Shown here piece after piece: positions 1 through 8,801 of a stretch of 64,000 nt of DNA (position 1 is its first letter; each line of letters opens with the position of its first letter). The position numbers were made by a program, and so were the translations under genes. This stretch comes from Leptolyngbyaceae cyanobacterium C42_A2020_001 (GTDB taxonomy: Bacteria > Cyanobacteriota > Cyanobacteriia > Leptolyngbyales > Leptolyngbyaceae): positions 62,001 to 126,000 of the forward strand of contig JACYLN010000111.1 in the NCBI GenBank assembly GCA_015272515.1, given 5' to 3'. The notes under the pieces are model-generated. The model ran no database searches, was not told the DNA's origin, and saw only the letters and a program-made list of their open reading frames with translations.

Positions 1-1230
1 TTCCAAATCCAGCCCAGCAAACGCATCTTCCTCGGCGGTCAGGTCTAGCGGTGGCAAGTCTTCGGTTGCGCTCAGGGTTAGATCTGGCAGGGGTTCTTCC
101 TCCGCCATCAAATCCAGGTCGATCACGCCCTCCGTTGGCTCCAAATTGAACGCCTTACCCGTGTCAGTCTCCTCAATAATCAATGGCTCAGTGTCATCAT
201 CTGCATCATCCAGGGTGAGTTCGGGTAGGGGTGGGGCAGGGCGATCGCTAGCAGATTCCAACTCAGATAAGGTGAAGGCTTCCGGCAGCGGATCGGCATC
301 CAACGTTGCTTCATCCAGCGCTGAACTAAGATCAAAAGAATCCACTGTCTCCGTGGATTCGTCGCCCATCATCTCATCAAAAGCTGCCCACTCATCTTCT
401 TCGGACTCTGCCGGCGCGGTATCCAGATCCGCCAGGGTGTAGGCTTCTGGCAAAGGCTCGACATCGGTGGATTCCATGTCGCTGGCTGCGCCGAAATCCA
501 GGCTATCTATGAGGGAAAACTCATCAAGCGATCGCGCTTCGTTGGGCATCTCCAGTTCAGATAAGCCACTATCGGATAACTCTTCAAAGGAAATATCTTC
601 CTCTGGCTTCTGTGATAGCTCCAAGAAATCGAGATCATCCTGAGACTCGGATACTGGCGCAGGTGCCTCAAGCTCTAATGAGGCTGCTGATAAGAAGTCG
701 TCGCTTGTAAAGGAGACATCTTCAGCAGGCGACTCCATCACGTCGAGGCTAAAGTCTGGACTCGGCTCAACCACTGGTGCAGGAGGGACTAAGGTGACTG
801 GTGGAGCAGGGGTGGATGTGGCTGGAACGGTTGAGCTGGCGACGGAAAAAGATTCTTCAACCGGACGGGGGGGCTGCACCAGGGTTTCGTCATCTGGCAG
901 TAGATATTCTGGCAAAAAGCGAACATCTGCCTTTGTGATGTCCACAAAAACCGATTGGGTTTGAACGCTCACCTTGCGAATTCGCCGTCCATTAAGCAAA
1001 ACGGATGGTTGTTGCCCCTGTTCATCGGGCTGAGAAATAACCAGATTGAGTTGATGCCCCGCGTCTAGAATCAGATCGCTAATCTCACCAATCGGCTGTC
1101 CTAGCTCGTCGATGACCGTAAAATTCTTCAGTTTCCCTCTTAGGTTATTGAGGTTATCTAGTAATGTCTTGAGGCGATCGGTTTCTGACTCTGAGGGGTC
1201 ATCCGGTCTTGCAGAAGATTGATAGTACAT
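1..1230 (-). CDS. PRC-barrel-like protein with long acidic repeat tail (partial, 3' end outside window)
   Basis: The reading frame is open from an ATG at 1230 to the window edge, giving 410 codons without a stop, so the C-terminus is missing. Residues about 30-110 resemble a PRC-barrel: a strand with KNFTVIDELGQPIGEISDL, then a second half about VDITKADVRFLPEYLLPDD. The rest is a long low-complexity tail very rich in Glu, Asp, Ser, Leu and Pro, with recurring short blocks such as EPLPEAYTLADLD and DPLPEAFTLSELE, so it is probably extended and made of degenerate repeats. It follows the DUF2382 gene by 50 bp on the same strand, and the two domain types are commonly linked in cyanobacteria. A surface-binding or scaffold role is only a guess. 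The call of a gene is firm; the function is unknown. Confidence 0.75.
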   Translation of the reverse strand, partial: MYYQSSARPDDPSESETDRLKTLLDNLNNLRGKLKNFTVIDELGQPIGEISDLILDAGHQLNLVISQPDEQGQQPSVLLNGRRIRKVSVQTQSVFVDITKADVRFLPEYLLPDDETLVQPPRPVEESFSVASSTVPATSTPAPPVTLVPPAPVVEPSPDFSLDVMESPAEDVSFTSDDFLSAASLELEAPAPVSESQDDLDFLELSQKPEEDISFEELSDSGLSELEMPNEARSLDEFSLIDSLDFGAASDMESTDVEPLPEAYTLADLDTAPAESEEDEWAAFDEMMGDESTETVDSFDLSSALDEATLDADPLPEAFTLSELESASDRPAPPLPELTLDDADDDTEPLIIEETDTGKAFNLEPTEGVIDLDLMAEEEPLPDLTLSATEDLPPLDLTAEEDAFAGLDLE

Positions 1231-1280
1231 TTTCCTGCACAGCTAAGGGACAGTAATTGGCTCACGATAAGCCGATAGGT

Positions 1281-1514
1281 TTAGGGCTGCAAATCAGCCG
1301 ACTCTTGAGTCGAGATTTTTTTAATCTGGACTTTTTCTCGAACCACTGTTTCTCGATTCAACTTGGGAACTTCTTCGTACAGTTCAATCCGAATTACTTC
1401 CCCTTCAGCGAAGGGAGCACTCCTATTATGAGCATCCAAATTTGTCCCAGAAGCCTCTGAGGTTTGACCTTGTAGCTCATGGTAAAACGGTTCTGAAGAA
1501 GGAGAATTATCCAT
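1281..1514 (-). CDS. short DUF2382 (YsnF/AvaK-type) domain protein
   Basis: This 77-residue protein carries the core of a DUF2382 domain near its C-terminus: EGEVIRIELYEEVPKLNRET followed by VVREKVQIKK, matching the family pattern of two beta strands with a conserved LYEE and a Val-Arg-Lys strand. The family domain is usually about 110 residues, so this copy is short or lightly truncated. The N-terminal 40 residues are polar and look disordered. It starts with ATG, has no strong ribosome binding site, and precedes the PRC-barrel gene on the same strand, suggesting an operon. DUF2382 proteins are often stress-related, but the biochemical role is not established. Confidence 0.6.
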   Translation of the reverse strand: MDNSPSSEPFYHELQGQTSEASGTNLDAHNRSAPFAEGEVIRIELYEEVPKLNRETVVREKVQIKKISTQESADLQP

Positions 1515-1815
1515 ATCGGCACGTTGCTTTCGTTACGTTTAAGGATTTCAAGCGGAGACTTTCAGGAGTTTTTTACAGGCAGGTCTTAAAAATAAAGAAT
1601 CACCCTTGCTTTAAAGTTTCTGTAGTTGAGATACCAGGCGTTGGATGTGCCTACCATAATATTAAAGATTTTCTGATTAGGCGTTTTTTCTGGCAGTTTT
1701 CCAGGGCAATCACCAAATGGGAATTTGAATTCAAGGGTTCCCACTTTGCAGTAACGTTCCAACTTTTTCACAAATAATTACAAACAGTAACGGTGCTTGC
1801 ACCTTTGTTAGAAAA
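1515..1815. other. intergenic region, no gene recognised
   Basis: About 300 bp between the divergent DUF2382 and aldolase genes. Reading frames exist on both strands here, but they have atypical composition, no family resemblance and no good ribosome binding site. It presumably holds the two divergent promoters, but I could not pick convincing -35/-10 pairs. Confidence 0.4.
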
Positions 1816-2469
1816 ATGTTACCGATCCACATTGATTCAAGTATGCAATCTTGGCGAGCAACCATTCAGCGATCGCCCGTCATTGCTGTTATTCGTGCAC
1901 CTCATCTCAGGCTAGGATTATCGATGGCAAAGGCAGTTGCTGCTGGAGGCTTGCGACTGGTAGAAGTAACCTGGAATAGCGATCGCCCGGCTGAACTGAT
2001 CCGGCAACTGCGCGAAACCTTACCAGAATGTTTAGTGGGTGCTGGTACCCTGACAACACGAGAGCACGTCTTGGACGCGATCGCGGCAGGTGCACAGTTT
2101 TTATTTACACCCCACGTCAATCCTGTCCTGATTCAAACCGCCGTGAAGCGCGATGTTCCTTTAGTCGCAGGGGCACTCACCCCCACCGAGATTGTCTCAG
2201 CCTGGCAGGCAGGAGCCGCTAGCGTTAAAGTGTTTCCAATCAAAGCGGTGGGCGGCGTAGAGTATATCCGCTGCTTACGGGAGCCATTGGGTGAAATTCC
2301 CCTCATCCCAACGGGAGGTGTCACGGTAAACAATACTCGCTTGTTTTTGCAGGCAGGCGCGATCGCCGTAGGGTTGGCAGGCGATTTGTTTCTGAAGCAG
2401 GCAGTTCAGGCAGAAGATTGGGACACGATTACCAACCGGGCGAGGGCGTTAATGGCAAGTTTGGTTTGA
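1816..2469 (+). CDS. eda: bifunctional KDPG / 4-hydroxy-2-oxoglutarate aldolase
   Basis: A class I aldolase of 217 residues that cleaves 2-keto-3-deoxy-6-phosphogluconate to pyruvate and glyceraldehyde 3-phosphate in the Entner-Doudoroff route, and usually also 4-hydroxy-2-oxoglutarate. The (beta/alpha)8 motifs are all visible: LVEVTW with the general acid/base Glu (about E50), VGAGTL, FTPHVNP, the Schiff-base lysine in SVKVFPIKAVGG (about K138), and the phosphate-binding strand IPTGGV. Length is normal for the family. The ATG at 1816 is used here; the internal ATG nine codons on (MQSWRATI) is an equally possible start because neither has a clear Shine-Dalgarno sequence. It stands alone, about 170 bp before the next gene. 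Confidence 0.92.
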   Translation: MLPIHIDSSMQSWRATIQRSPVIAVIRAPHLRLGLSMAKAVAAGGLRLVEVTWNSDRPAELIRQLRETLPECLVGAGTLTTREHVLDAIAAGAQFLFTPHVNPVLIQTAVKRDVPLVAGALTPTEIVSAWQAGAASVKVFPIKAVGGVEYIRCLREPLGEIPLIPTGGVTVNNTRLFLQAGAIAVGLAGDLFLKQAVQAEDWDTITNRARALMASLV

Positions 2470-2639
2470 TGAAAGACAGGGAGGAGCCAGAAGGCGCGGG
2501 AGTGGGTGAGTAAAATGTTGTCCATCCATCTAGCCGTCGGCTGCTCCCATCAAGAAAAGTTTATAAATCTTAAGGTTCATGTCGAAGGTGGCTCAAATTC
2601 CTACAGCACAAGCGTAGGATTGAGCATTAGGAGTAATGC

Positions 2640-3158
2640 ATGAACAATCATTCTTTATTCAAGTTGGCAGTTTTCACTGCTCTAGCCAGTTCATTGGGTG
2701 TGTGGGTAGAGACGAGCTATTACGTAAAAACGGGGCGATCGCAGCCTATCTTCATTGCTCAAGGAAAAACGATTACTGCATCCATCGCCAACTATAAACT
2801 TTCGAGGCAGCGGTGGATTCAGATCGATCTCTCAAAACAACGGCTCTATGCATGGGACGGCGATCGTCCAGTGTATGCCATTCTGGTATCCACTGGAAAA
2901 GCCTCTACCCCCACCCCAACAGGCGTTTTTGCCATTCAAACTCGGCACCGTTATGCTCGGATGCAGGGCTACGACTACGATGTACCCGATGTTCCTTACA
3001 CGATGTATTACCATCGAGGATACGCCATTCACGGAGCGTACTGGCATCACCGATTTGGCACTCCTGTCAGTCATGGATGCACGAATGTTGCAGTTAATCA
3101 CGCTCGCTGGCTATTCAACTGGGCACGCGTAGGAACCCCTGTTGTAGTGCATGATTAA
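2640..3158 (+). CDS. L,D-transpeptidase (YkuD domain), exported
   Basis: A 172-residue protein with an N-terminal hydrophobic segment (residues about 6-22) acting as signal peptide or anchor, then a YkuD L,D-transpeptidase domain. The catalytic signature is present: H131 in YAIHGAYW and the SHGC motif with the nucleophile at about C147, followed by TNV. Such enzymes make 3-3 cross-links in peptidoglycan or attach proteins to it, acting outside the cytoplasmic membrane. The start is supported by AGGAG seven bases before the ATG. It is about the minimum size of the family, with no LysM or other binding domain. The neighbouring genes are not cell-wall genes. Confidence 0.93.
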   Translation: MNNHSLFKLAVFTALASSLGVWVETSYYVKTGRSQPIFIAQGKTITASIANYKLSRQRWIQIDLSKQRLYAWDGDRPVYAILVSTGKASTPTPTGVFAIQTRHRYARMQGYDYDVPDVPYTMYYHRGYAIHGAYWHHRFGTPVSHGCTNVAVNHARWLFNWARVGTPVVVHD

Positions 3159-3183
3159 TTGGAGTGATGGATGAACTTAACAA

Positions 3184-3256
3184 CGGGCTCAACAGGATTC
3201 GAACCTGTGACCGATCGCTTAGAAGGCGATTGCTCTATCCTCTGAGCTATGAGCCC
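3184..3256 (-). tRNA. tRNA-Arg (anticodon UCU)
   Basis: Read on the minus strand, the sequence folds into a normal cloverleaf. There is a 7-bp acceptor stem (GGGCTCA/TGAGCCC), a D arm with AGCTCAGAGGATAGAGC, an anticodon arm ATCGC-CTTCTAA-GCGAT with anticodon TCT, and a T arm with GGTTCGAATCC. The discriminator base is G and the CCA end is not encoded, as is usual in cyanobacteria. It reads AGA codons. Confidence 0.96.
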
Positions 3257-3662
3257 AAAACCAAGTAGAAGCAAATGGATGTGGCGTTCTTGACTATCCT
3301 AGTCAAACGTTCAATAACAAAGCGGTTCCAATCTTAAAGTTCTAAGTTACTCTGAACCATAGCCCCTAATTGAGAACACCTCTGCTGACATCAACTTCCC
3401 CACAAGCTATAAGCTTACAGTATCAGCGCCCTGTTTGTCCGGTGAACTCGCAGGTTCGCCTTCCTAGCGGAGGAGTTGATGCTTGTATAGTCCGAGTTTC
3501 TGGGACTCCAATGTGCAATCAATCCCTAAAATGGGAATTTCTTAAGGTAGGGATGGCAAAAATTCCATATCACTCATCGTTTTCCGTCTCTTCAGTTCTG
3601 GTACACTTCCCTCTACCGTTTAGCGATCGCGACCACGCCTAACAGGAGAAATTGCTGGTGTC
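3257..3662. other. intergenic region without recognisable gene
   Basis: About 400 bp between the tRNA and the next gene. A frame of about 90 codons at 3370-3642 has no recognisable similarity and no good ribosome binding site, so I do not call it. No strong terminator or repeat was seen. Confidence 0.4.
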
Positions 3663-4334
3663 ATGTTTATTTTGAAACGTCAGGATGTTGAGATTTCGAG
3701 CATTCAGCACCCAAAGCGGGATCAACAAATCCCGATCTTGACGTATCAAAGCCAAACATTCCGTTTGATCAGCGTCTTCAGCGCCGCTCAAGAGGAAGAA
3801 GCCAAATCGTTTTGGCGCGACCTGACGGATAACCAGGGCAAAGCCTGCGTGCTGCTGGAGGAGCCTGACCGCTACAGCGTATGGGGCAAGATTCGACTGG
3901 AGCAATTTGCCAACGAAGCCGAAGCACTTGCTCACGATACTTCCACCAATCCGGCTTTAATCAAGGGTTGCATTCTCATGCTTCAGGGAGTCTTTATTGA
4001 CATTGAAGACTTGCTTGGCAATCGACAAGCAGGACTGTTTCAAAAAGATATCTCCGAAGTATTCAAACAGTGGCGGTTTCCTCAGGCAGACACGCCCGAT
4101 GCTGTTAAGTATGTATTGACGATGGACCTGCTCGGTTCGGCCCAGCTGCCTGCCTGGCAAGAACACCATCTCAACACGCTGTTACAAGAACTGCATCGAA
4201 TTGGCAAATCTTATTTTGGCAATACCAGCTTTGCCCCGCGCGCTGTAGATGCGTTGCAAGACCTACCTGGGGCTGAACAAGCTCAATTCAAAAGTTGGCT
4301 AAATCAGTCTCCTCTGGGCAAGCTCTGGCGTTAG
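3663..4334 (+). CDS. cyanobacterial conserved protein (Npun_F0813-like)
   Basis: A soluble protein of 223 residues with no signal peptide or membrane segment. The N-terminal stretch (MFILKRQDVEISSIQHPKRD, then TYQSQTFRL and SVWGKIRLEQ) resembles a cyanobacterial family I remember under the name Npun_F0813, whose function is unknown; the name is from memory. The middle part, RFPQADTPDAVKYVLTMDLLG, looks like a helical domain. It begins with ATG, and an AGGAGA lies slightly far upstream (about 14 bases). It is a single gene, transcribed in the same direction as the membrane protein after it. Confidence 0.7.
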   Translation: MFILKRQDVEISSIQHPKRDQQIPILTYQSQTFRLISVFSAAQEEEAKSFWRDLTDNQGKACVLLEEPDRYSVWGKIRLEQFANEAEALAHDTSTNPALIKGCILMLQGVFIDIEDLLGNRQAGLFQKDISEVFKQWRFPQADTPDAVKYVLTMDLLGSAQLPAWQEHHLNTLLQELHRIGKSYFGNTSFAPRAVDALQDLPGAEQAQFKSWLNQSPLGKLWR

Positions 4335-4448
4335 CTTAAAGAATTGTGCAACATCTGTTTCGCTTCCTGCTAAGTTGTGCCACTCTTGCTTGAGGCTTTC
4401 TCCGTCAAACCATTTCCATTTCTCCGCAGCTACCTCACCTTCTAACCT

Positions 4449-5429
4449 ATGAGCAGTGTAGATAAATCTCCCAGTTCCAAGTCGTTGCTTTCAGTTCAGA
4501 ATATCGTCCTGGCTCAGATTATCTGGGCAGTTGCCGCGTTGCTGTTTTTCGCGCTGTTTGGGATTACTGCAAAAGGAGAATCCCATCCCCTGTGGTACTC
4601 CATCGGAACTTCGATCTTTGAGGCGACCGCTTACTTGGTAGCAGCCTTGCTTTGCTTTAGAAACTGGGGTAGTTCTCAAATTGTGAGCGGACGCAATGTT
4701 TGGTTGGGGATTGGGCTGGGGATGTTGTTTTATTTCCTGGGCAATATTGTCTTCAGTTATTGGGAACTGGTTTTAGGATTGGAGCCTGCGGTTTCACCAG
4801 GGGACTTTTTCTTCATCCTGACGTACATCTTTCTCCTTTGGGGGATGGTGCAAGCGGTTTTCACGCGGCGCTTAAATTTGGAACTGTGGCAGAAGGGTGT
4901 GGTGGTAGGGATTGCCGTTGTGGGGATTGCGATCGCGATCGCCCTTGCCAGTAAACCTGCTGAAACTACTGCGACCCAACTGCTGGCAACCCCCGCCGCT
5001 TATGCCCAATCTCCTCAACCCGCCCAAACTACAGCACCTGCTGCCCCAGCACCAGCCGCTGATGATGACCAGAAACCCCAACCACCAGAATGGGCACTCA
5101 ACCTGGAACAACAGCTTAAACCCTTAGAAGGACCAGTAACGCTGTTTTATTTGGTGTGCGACACATTGCTGCTCGTATTTGCAACAACGTTATTGCTGGC
5201 ATTTTGGGGTGGGCGCTTCTCCCAATCCTGGCGCATGATTGCGATCGCTGCGTTTTTCCTGTACTTAGGGGATGTGTGGTTCAAGTACGCCACTCGCGAT
5301 CCTAACTATCAAAGTGGCAGCTTACCCGAAGTTGCCTGGGTATTTAGCGGCGTGTTGTTCGGCATTGGAGCCGCCCTAGAATACGATTTGTCCAGCCGTT
5401 CTCGTCGGGCTAGCTCTCGTCGTAGGTAA
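4449..5429 (+). CDS. multi-pass membrane protein of unknown function
   Basis: A 326-residue protein with about seven or eight hydrophobic helices: roughly residues 18-40, 50-70, 82-105, 115-135, 148-168, then after a loop 235-260, 265-285 and 295-315. Between the two helix blocks is a loop of some 70 residues rich in Ala, Pro and Gln (PQPAQTTAPAAPAPAADDDQ), probably exposed. The C-terminus is a short arginine/serine tail (SRSRRASSRRR) likely to lie in the cytoplasm. I do not recognise a catalytic or transport motif. It resembles hypothetical cyanobacterial membrane proteins; no function is proposed. Confidence 0.75.
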   Translation: MSSVDKSPSSKSLLSVQNIVLAQIIWAVAALLFFALFGITAKGESHPLWYSIGTSIFEATAYLVAALLCFRNWGSSQIVSGRNVWLGIGLGMLFYFLGNIVFSYWELVLGLEPAVSPGDFFFILTYIFLLWGMVQAVFTRRLNLELWQKGVVVGIAVVGIAIAIALASKPAETTATQLLATPAAYAQSPQPAQTTAPAAPAPAADDDQKPQPPEWALNLEQQLKPLEGPVTLFYLVCDTLLLVFATTLLLAFWGGRFSQSWRMIAIAAFFLYLGDVWFKYATRDPNYQSGSLPEVAWVFSGVLFGIGAALEYDLSSRSRRASSRRR

Positions 5430-5521
5430 CATGATCTGAATCCGAGCGATTCAATGCCAGAGACCGACTGTTCGACATACAATAAATCAGCCTACTGTCG
5501 TGTTCTGGTGTCTGCGCTGTA

Positions 5522-6508
5522 ATGATCGCTCGAAAACTCTCGGATCCCGAAAAAGAAACCATTTTACGCCTCTACCGCACGACTGGGGAGACTTCTTCAA
5601 CCCTGGCAGTTCGGTATGGTGTCAGTACTTCAACAGTCAGCCGTATTCTTAAAAGTACCTTGCCAGCGGATGAATATGAAGCGCTGATTCAGCAGAAGCG
5701 GGGAATGCGGACAGCCGAGCCAGTTGCCGAAGAAACCGAGGAGTCAGGCGATCGCGCCGTTTCCGCAGTACCAGCAGCCCTTGATGACTCCGAAACTCAA
5801 CCAGAACTGCCGGAGGAAGTACCAACCACGGCTGTTCGCGAAGAACCACCAGCACCACCAGAACGCGCCAAACCGATTCTTCGACGTTCTCGCAGACGTT
5901 CTGGAACCCAGTCTGATGATCTAGACACCGACAACGAACAACTCGAAGTTCCCCTTTCTGCATCAGAGCCAGCGGCTGAGGCAAACGTGGAGCCTGATGA
6001 TTTTGCTGAGGGAGAAGTTTTAAAGGAAATTTTGAGCGAAAGCTTAATTGAGACAGACGAAGAAGAACTGTCGGGCGACCTTGATGATGATCTCGATGAC
6101 CTCGACGACGATGAAGATGACGAGGATGACGAGGATGACGGCGACCTGTCTGATAAACCGTTGCTAGCTCGGAATCGCCTGAAGGATGGCATTGCCGTCC
6201 AAATTTTGCCTCTGTCAGATGCACCAATCCCTAGAACGTTTTACCTGGTGGTTGATCGTGCCGCTGAATTGATTGCACCGCCGCTACAAGAATTTGGCGA
6301 CTTGGGTGAAATTCCGGAGGAGGAATTTCAGGCAAAAACCTTGCCAATCTTCGACAACCACCGTATTGCCAAGCGCTATTCCAATCCTCGAACCCAACGG
6401 GTAATCAAGTTGCCGGATGGACGGGTGTTATCGAAAACCTCATCTCACCTTCAAGCAAAGGGGATTACTCGCTTGCTGATTGACGGGCGCGTGTATTCAC
6501 TGACTTAA
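5522..6508 (+). CDS. HTH protein with polyacidic linker and conserved C-terminal domain
   Basis: A protein of 328 residues in three parts. Residues 1-60 form a helix-turn-helix like those of transposases and Hin-type recombinases (LSDPEKETILRLYR, then LAVRYGVSTSTVSRIL). Residues about 60-225 are disordered, starting Pro/Glu-rich and ending in a run of Asp and Glu (DLDDDLDDLDDDEDDEDDED). Residues about 230-328 are a folded domain beginning LKDGIAVQILPLSDAPIPRT and ending KGITRLLIDGRVYSLT. No nuclease motif is seen, so this looks like a domesticated DNA-binding protein, not a transposase. It starts at ATG 5522 and overlaps the convergent LapA-like gene by four bases. Function unknown. Confidence 0.7.
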   Translation: MIARKLSDPEKETILRLYRTTGETSSTLAVRYGVSTSTVSRILKSTLPADEYEALIQQKRGMRTAEPVAEETEESGDRAVSAVPAALDDSETQPELPEEVPTTAVREEPPAPPERAKPILRRSRRRSGTQSDDLDTDNEQLEVPLSASEPAAEANVEPDDFAEGEVLKEILSESLIETDEEELSGDLDDDLDDLDDDEDDEDDEDDGDLSDKPLLARNRLKDGIAVQILPLSDAPIPRTFYLVVDRAAELIAPPLQEFGDLGEIPEEEFQAKTLPIFDNHRIAKRYSNPRTQRVIKLPDGRVLSKTSSHLQAKGITRLLIDGRVYSLT

Positions 6509-6738
6509 TCTTCATCCTCTGAGCCAGCGTAGGGGTTGATCAGAAGCGGCGCGATCGCCATGCCCACGGCTCCCAATCCGGCACTAAACGCCAACACCAC
6601 TCCAAATGGCACCTCAATAGACTGAAAAGTCAAAATTTTGAAAGAGACTGCGGTAAAATTCTGCACCGCTAAGATCGCCGCAGTCCCCATCCAGCCTGCC
6701 AGGATCAGGGAGGTTAGAATCGTTGCTAGCGTTCTCAT
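6505..6738 (-). CDS. small membrane protein with LapA (DUF1049) domain
   Basis: A 77-residue protein with two hydrophobic helices: residues about 5-27 and 40-65. The pattern AVQNFTAVSFKILTFQSIEV then PFGVVLAFSAGLGAVGM is the typical LapA/DUF1049 signature (a membrane segment, a short beta-like loop with Asn-Phe, then a second membrane segment). Related proteins act in lipopolysaccharide assembly in proteobacteria; the cyanobacterial role is not known. The ATG start at 6738 is clear. The 3' end overlaps the convergent HTH gene by four bases. Confidence 0.78.
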   Translation of the reverse strand: MRTLATILTSLILAGWMGTAAILAVQNFTAVSFKILTFQSIEVPFGVVLAFSAGLGAVGMAIAPLLINPYAGSEDED

Positions 6739-6787
6739 GATTCAGCCAATCTGGAAGTTACCTCTTCAGGCTAGCTCGTTTTGCCAG

Positions 6788-6817
6788 TAAAAAACCCGCC
6801 AACTAATGTCGCGGGTT
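6788..6817 (-). terminator. Rho-independent terminator downstream of the 6878-8569 gene
   Basis: On the minus strand the sequence reads AACCCGC, an 11-base loop, GCGGGTT, then a run of T. A perfect 7-bp GC-rich stem followed by six T residues, about 60 bp after the stop codon of the upstream minus-strand gene, is a typical intrinsic terminator. Confidence 0.75.
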
Positions 6818-6877
6818 GGGTGTACCTATGAGTGCTTCTCTTTTAACCACACATTCAAATCGCTGCACTCCGCAAAT

Positions 6878-8569
6878 TTATTCAAAAAGATTGGAACTAA
6901 ATTCTAAGCTCGCATGAAGGGTTAGCATTCCAGGATTCCAGTCATGGCTTCTCGTCAGCCACTCTACTGCTACTCCCTGCATCAGCAACGCAATTTCTGG
7001 TGCAGTTGCTTGAATCGATTGTAGTAACTGAGCCTGCAATGACTGAATCAATAGCGGCTCTGGAAAGGCAGACGAGCCGTGAATTTGAGCGATCGCGATC
7101 GCATCCATCCCACTACCTTCACTTTCCACAAACCGCCCTGCTGCCAAATCAATCAGCCATCGCTCCGCCGCCGCCTTCAATTCCAGAACAACCATCAGCC
7201 GCAAAGTACCGATCTTCCAATCCACAGTCGGTTGCAAAATCGTAGCAGGCACTCCACCCAGCCACTGCATTCCTAAATAGGAGCTACGGCTGATATGCCA
7301 CAGTAGTTTTGGCAACAGTTCATCGATTAACAATTCTGGCTGTAGCAGGCTAAAATTAGAACTTGCAGAATGGTAAGTCAATTCGGAGAGGCGATAGGCT
7401 TGCCGCACAACTTGCCCCACGCAGTCTTCCGCTGGCTGGATCAGCGGAAGCAAACGTAGAAGGTTCACAGATTTTGCCAATTCCCGTTGGGTTGCCAGTC
7501 GAGCAATGGTTTCTCGGGTGTCTGGATTTGCCAATTGCACGATGGTTGTCGTCATCAAAGCAGGTAGGGGCATTTCTACCACGGCAACGGGCGTTAAAGG
7601 AGGGTTCTCAAGCCGCAAGGAGTCTGCAATCTCGTGCTGTCCAGTTGCGGTTCCCGGCTCATCTAATAGTTCTGCATCGATCGCCTGAGAAAACGCCGCT
7701 ACACCCATTAATGGCAAATCGTCCAGTTCATAGGGCACAAACTCAAACCCTAACTTCAACCGTAATTCGCCTGATTGCCAATAACCTCCCGGTAACATCA
7801 GTTCAACAGACAACCCTTGAAGCCAGGATTGCAGCACAGGCGTTGTAGAAATCAGAGTTTCCGTCAATGTTTGAAGCTGAGTCGTGAGCCAGGGTAAGGG
7901 TTGGCTGGCTGGTTCTGCCAAAAGCAGTTCTGCTTCAGAAGAGGTCTGCAAAAACCAATCTTCTTCTAGCTGAATCTGGCAATTCTCCTCTACAAATTGT
8001 TGGGGTGGGTGCCCCATCGCCAGATCCAAACACCATTCTGCCGTTTCAGTCTTGACTGCTAGCAAAACCGCTAACCGCAGAATTCCAGAAGTCCAGGAAT
8101 TTTCTGTCTGGCTAGCTTGCGCCCTCACGCCTTCAATTAACTGCATAGTGGGATAGGCACTCCGGGCAATACACCACAGCAATTCAGGCATGAGGGTTTC
8201 GATTAAAACCGGTGGTGATGGAGTTGGCTCTTGCTGCGGGTGGAGAGATGGGTTTTGTTGCAACAGCGTTATCAGGTCGTGGGCTTCGTCGCTAGAGTAA
8301 GGAATTAGCGCTTCTGGACTCAGGGGATGGTTGGAGTTCCAGCCTTGCTCCGGCGATCGCAGCATGCGAATTAATTCCACCAATTGTTGCATCGCTCTCA
8401 ACACATCTTCTGAAATCGTTGGAATCTGAGTCAGGGAGTGGAGCAGCGTGCGATCACGAAAAATCACCACCCCTTGCCGCATCGTTTCCCAGGGGTGAGG
8501 GATTTGCCCCTGATCTGGAATCGATGCAGGCAACGTAGACGCTGCGATCGCTTGAGATGGAACTCCCAT
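6878..8569 (-). CDS. hypothetical protein with an internal duplication
   Basis: A soluble protein of 563 residues starting at ATG 8569, chosen because GGAG lies six bases upstream; a TTG four codons earlier would also keep the frame. It has no signal peptide or membrane segment. Two segments of about 160 residues align with each other: LIETLMPELLWCIARSAYPT (near residue 126) with LIDELLPKLLWHISRSSYLG (near 410), then GILRLAVLLAVKTETAEWCL with GTLRLMVVLELKAAAERWLI, and finally LQSWLQGLSVEL with IALLMQGVAVEW. The family is not one I know; it looks cyanobacterial. A terminator follows at 6788-6817. No function is proposed. Confidence 0.75.
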   Translation of the reverse strand: MGVPSQAIAASTLPASIPDQGQIPHPWETMRQGVVIFRDRTLLHSLTQIPTISEDVLRAMQQLVELIRMLRSPEQGWNSNHPLSPEALIPYSSDEAHDLITLLQQNPSLHPQQEPTPSPPVLIETLMPELLWCIARSAYPTMQLIEGVRAQASQTENSWTSGILRLAVLLAVKTETAEWCLDLAMGHPPQQFVEENCQIQLEEDWFLQTSSEAELLLAEPASQPLPWLTTQLQTLTETLISTTPVLQSWLQGLSVELMLPGGYWQSGELRLKLGFEFVPYELDDLPLMGVAAFSQAIDAELLDEPGTATGQHEIADSLRLENPPLTPVAVVEMPLPALMTTTIVQLANPDTRETIARLATQRELAKSVNLLRLLPLIQPAEDCVGQVVRQAYRLSELTYHSASSNFSLLQPELLIDELLPKLLWHISRSSYLGMQWLGGVPATILQPTVDWKIGTLRLMVVLELKAAAERWLIDLAAGRFVESEGSGMDAIAIAQIHGSSAFPEPLLIQSLQAQLLQSIQATAPEIALLMQGVAVEWLTRSHDWNPGMLTLHASLEFSSNLFE

Positions 8570-8801
8570 ACAACACTCCAACTTTTGAAATGGTGACCGT
8601 TTCTACCGGATCTGCACAGCCAGCAGGATATCTGCCCATTGCAGCGTAGACTATTGAAACTCCTTAGCTAAAGGGTTCCCACTTTTTGCCATTTGCAGGA
8701 AAGTTCAGTATGGAATCTTCAATTTTGGCAACCCCCCTTTCCCAAGCTTTCCCCAAGCAGCCTAGAATCAAGTCTGTGGCGATTCGTTTTTAAAGCCTGT
8801 G

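Noticed and set aside
146-442. 98-codon Ser-rich frame on the plus strand
   Set aside because: It is the antisense shadow of the acidic PRC-barrel gene (Ser codons opposite Asp/Glu/Ala-rich codons).
1442-1777. 111-codon frame opposite the DUF2382 gene
   Set aside because: Overlaps a recognised domain on the other strand and has no family similarity or ribosome site.
3370-3642. 90-codon frame in the gap after tRNA-Arg
   Set aside because: No ribosome site, no recognisable similarity, odd composition; treated as intergenic.
5797-6192. poly-Ser antisense frame
   Set aside because: Shadow of the Asp/Glu-rich linker of the HTH gene.
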